A stretch of 45,162 bases of DNA, taken from positions 1-45,162 of the forward strand of contig NZ_JANLJJ010000055.1 of the NCBI RefSeq assembly GCF_029255545.1. The letters are read 5' to 3'. The notes beneath the pieces were generated by a model. The model did no database searches and was not told the DNA's origin. It saw only the letters and a list, made by a program, of their open reading frames with translations. Source of the stretch: Ferrovibrio sp. GTDB taxonomy: Bacteria; Pseudomonadota; Alphaproteobacteria; Ferrovibrionales; Ferrovibrionaceae. A program made the position numbers and the translations under genes. Below are positions 43,856-45,162 of the stretch, in pieces; the stretch's first letter is position 1, and every line of letters begins with the position of its first letter.

Positions 43856-44101
43856 TTAGTCAGGTTGCCGGTACATGAGCCGCTTGCCCTCGGCACCCTT
43901 CACCGCAAGGGCTGCGCGTTCACCATCCGTGACGCCTCGCACGTTGTAGCGGAAATCGAATTCCGCCAGATAGCGATGCAGGTGCTTTTCACCGCAATGG
44001 TGATAGATGCCCTTCATGCCCCGCTTGAAGATCGAGAAATAGCCTTCGACCGTGTTGGTATGAACGTCGCCCCGAGCGTATTTCTTGGCGGAATGAAGCA
44101 C
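43856..44101 (-). pseudogene. IS1595/ISXO2-like transposase, C-terminal remnant
   Basis: Eighty-one residues remain of a protein usually near 300. The text YARGDVHTNTVEGYFSIFKRG, then GIYHHCGEKHLHRYLAEFDFRYN, is the conserved C-terminal signature of ISXO2-like DDE transposases (DxN...E region). The frame continues upstream for about 18 codons to 44156 (RRRVDCKVCPTCSV), ending at a TAG; that part does not match the transposase. So the N-terminal zinc ribbon and first catalytic Asp are gone. The break lies close to the stop of yqaE. It cannot be active by itself. Confidence 0.85.
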
Positions 44102-44158
44102 GCTGCATGTGGGGCAAACTTTGCAATCAACCCGCCTCCTGATGAGGCGCGCGCGAGG

Positions 44159-44356
44159 CTACAGCGTGCGCCGCCCGGTCGCCTGCTCGATCTGTTTGGC
44201 GGTGTTGTACTGACTGAGCGAATAGACCGCCCACAAAGCCGCCGGAATCCAGCCGATCAGGGTGACCTGCAGGATCAGGCAGATGATGCCGGCAATCGGC
44301 CGCCCGATGGTGAAGAACACCATGAAGGGCAGGAAAATGGCGAGCAGCAGGCGCAT
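44159..44356 (-). CDS. YqaE/Pmp3-family membrane protein
   Basis: Sixty-five residues from the ATG at 44356, preceded by GGAGAC. Two membrane helices (LLLAIFLPFMVFFTIG and IAGIICLILQVTLIGWIPAALWAVYSLSQY) give the classic UPF0057/Pmp3 pattern. Such proteolipids are linked to membrane potential and salt or stress tolerance. The C-terminal QYNTAKQIEQATGRRTL is somewhat longer than usual. It lies 33 bases after the lysoplasmalogenase gene on the same strand, so co-transcription is likely. Confidence 0.88.
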   Translation of the reverse strand: MRLLLAIFLPFMVFFTIGRPIAGIICLILQVTLIGWIPAALWAVYSLSQYNTAKQIEQATGRRTL

Positions 44357-44389
44357 GGCGGGAGTCTCCTTCCCGACCAATGTAAGACG

Positions 44390-45073
44390 TCAGGCCCGGT
44401 CTTTCCAGCCCAGCACGATCATCACCTGGGCGGCCACATAGGTGATCCAGATCGCCGGGCCGACGAAGGGGATCGGCGCCACGAATTTGTCGAGCGCGAT
44501 GAGCGAGTCCGAGACCATGAAGCTGATCGCGCCCAGCATCACCAGCGGCCGGCCGGGCAGGGCCGTGGCGGCCAGCGCCATGGCAGCGATGGCGGCGATA
44601 TAGGCATAGACCGACGCCAGCAGCTTGCCCAGGCCGGGCGTGAGCAGCGCCAGCATGATCGTGATCCCGGCGAGAATGCCGAGCGCCACCAGCCGACGCA
44701 GGACCGGCAGCCGCATAGGCCGCGGACGACGCGCCACGAACTGCCAGAGATAAACCAGATGGGCGAGCAAGAAGCTGGCCAGGCCCGGCACGAACAGGCC
44801 AACGCGGTCGACCGCCAGGAACACATCGCCGGCCGCCGAGAACAGCAAAGCGAGGCCCAGGCGTTTGGCATCGGCATCGCCGCCGCGCGAAGCCCACAGC
44901 GCCACAGCCAGCAGCGGGCAGACCGCGCCCTTCACCGCCGCCTTCAGCCAGAGGATGTCGGGCAGCAGCGGGCCGGCAAACAGATAGAGGATGGCCAGAC
45001 CAAGCGCGGCGCCGAAGGCACCGCGAAACAGAAACGGCGCGCCAGAGGCAGTCTGGCGCGCCGCGCTGGTCAT
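44390..45073 (-). CDS. YhhN/TMEM86-family protein, putative lysoplasmalogenase
   Basis: A 227-residue polytopic membrane protein with about eight helices. GLALLFSAAGDVFLA, FLLAHLVYLWQF and GAISFMVSDSLIALDKF carry the conserved Asp and His positions of the YhhN family, whose animal member TMEM86B hydrolyses the vinyl ether bond of lysoplasmalogens. The bacterial role is less certain; it may act in lipid turnover. It lies 37 bases after the preceding truncated gene. Confidence 0.88.
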   Translation of the reverse strand: MTSAARQTASGAPFLFRGAFGAALGLAILYLFAGPLLPDILWLKAAVKGAVCPLLAVALWASRGGDADAKRLGLALLFSAAGDVFLAVDRVGLFVPGLASFLLAHLVYLWQFVARRPRPMRLPVLRRLVALGILAGITIMLALLTPGLGKLLASVYAYIAAIAAMALAATALPGRPLVMLGAISFMVSDSLIALDKFVAPIPFVGPAIWITYVAAQVMIVLGWKDRA

Positions 45074-45110
45074 CGGATGTCTCCGCCCGGCCGGTTATTT
45101 GCCGCCAGCC

Positions 45111-45162
45111 TTACTTGCCCAGGCTCGGATCGATCTGCTTGCAGGCATCGACCAGGCCCTTC
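45111..45162 (-). CDS. C-terminal end of an unidentified protein (partial)
   Basis: Sixteen residues, KGLVDACKQIDPSLGK, then TAA, run off the right edge of the window. The ending would suit a small exported or solute-binding protein, but too little is present to name it. A same-strand gap of 37 bases separates it from the YhhN-family gene. Confidence 0.45.
   Translation of the reverse strand, partial: KGLVDACKQIDPSLGK

Overview
The window is GC-rich, densely packed bacterial chromosome. The gene content points to an alphaproteobacterium, probably Rhodospirillales-like: an Fe-dependent formate dehydrogenase (FDH) cluster with DUF3305/DUF3306/DUF6352/DUF6505 genes, FeSOD, a NahK/ErcS-type hybrid kinase, a short flagellin, and many ATGA-type overlaps. 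This is inferred from family resemblance, not from a marker gene.

Layout. (1) 1-17128 is a formate dehydrogenase district. It holds the end of mobB, a large poly-ferredoxin, a c-type cytochrome, a 50-aa membrane protein, a WD40 protein, sodB, the structural operon torD-like/fdhX/fdhA/fdhB/fdhC (minus strand, 10328 to 4712), a CPA2 antiporter, and a tightly overlapping maturation operon fdhD/mobA/BPL-like/DUF6505/DUF6352/DUF3305/DUF3306, preceded by a CBS-domain gene. The TorD-like chaperone is fused to a YdaS/Cro-type DNA-binding domain, and GTTAAC-like repeats lie on its predicted promoter. (2) 17578-20969 has tRNA-Ser(CGA) with a strong terminator, and a CHASE/PAS/GAF membrane sensor that has no output domain. 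(3) 20980-28834 is a catabolic unit: a branched-chain-type ABC transporter with LivM fused to LivG, an FAH-family hydrolase and an extradiol-type VOC dioxygenase, divergent from a GntR regulator and a RutE-like nitroreductase. (4) 28905-35334 has flagellin, a LysR regulator divergent from pcaHG, a methyltransferase, malonyl-CoA synthetase and mtgA. (5) 35438-42727 has a transporter-like hybrid histidine kinase with a convergent LuxR response regulator, bioB, a small membrane-anchored protein and an MFS transporter with a putative TetR-type operator. (6) 42759-44156 is a foreign-looking island: AT-rich DNA, two small ORFs, a 300-nt run of at least six stem-loops, and the 3' remnant of an IS1595/ISXO2-type transposase. 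(7) 44159-45162 has YqaE/Pmp3, a lysoplasmalogenase and a truncated CDS.

How the genes fit together: FdhD and MobA/MobB mature the molybdenum cofactor. The TorD-like protein probably guards the Tat-exported FdhA. FdhABC passes formate electrons to the membrane, and the neighbouring cytochrome c is a possible acceptor. The best candidates for undescribed biology are the HTH-TorD fusion with its promoter-overlapping repeats, the ligase-like protein without catalytic residues in the FDH maturation operon, and the structured non-coding region beside the IS1595 remnant. All are inferences from sequence alone.
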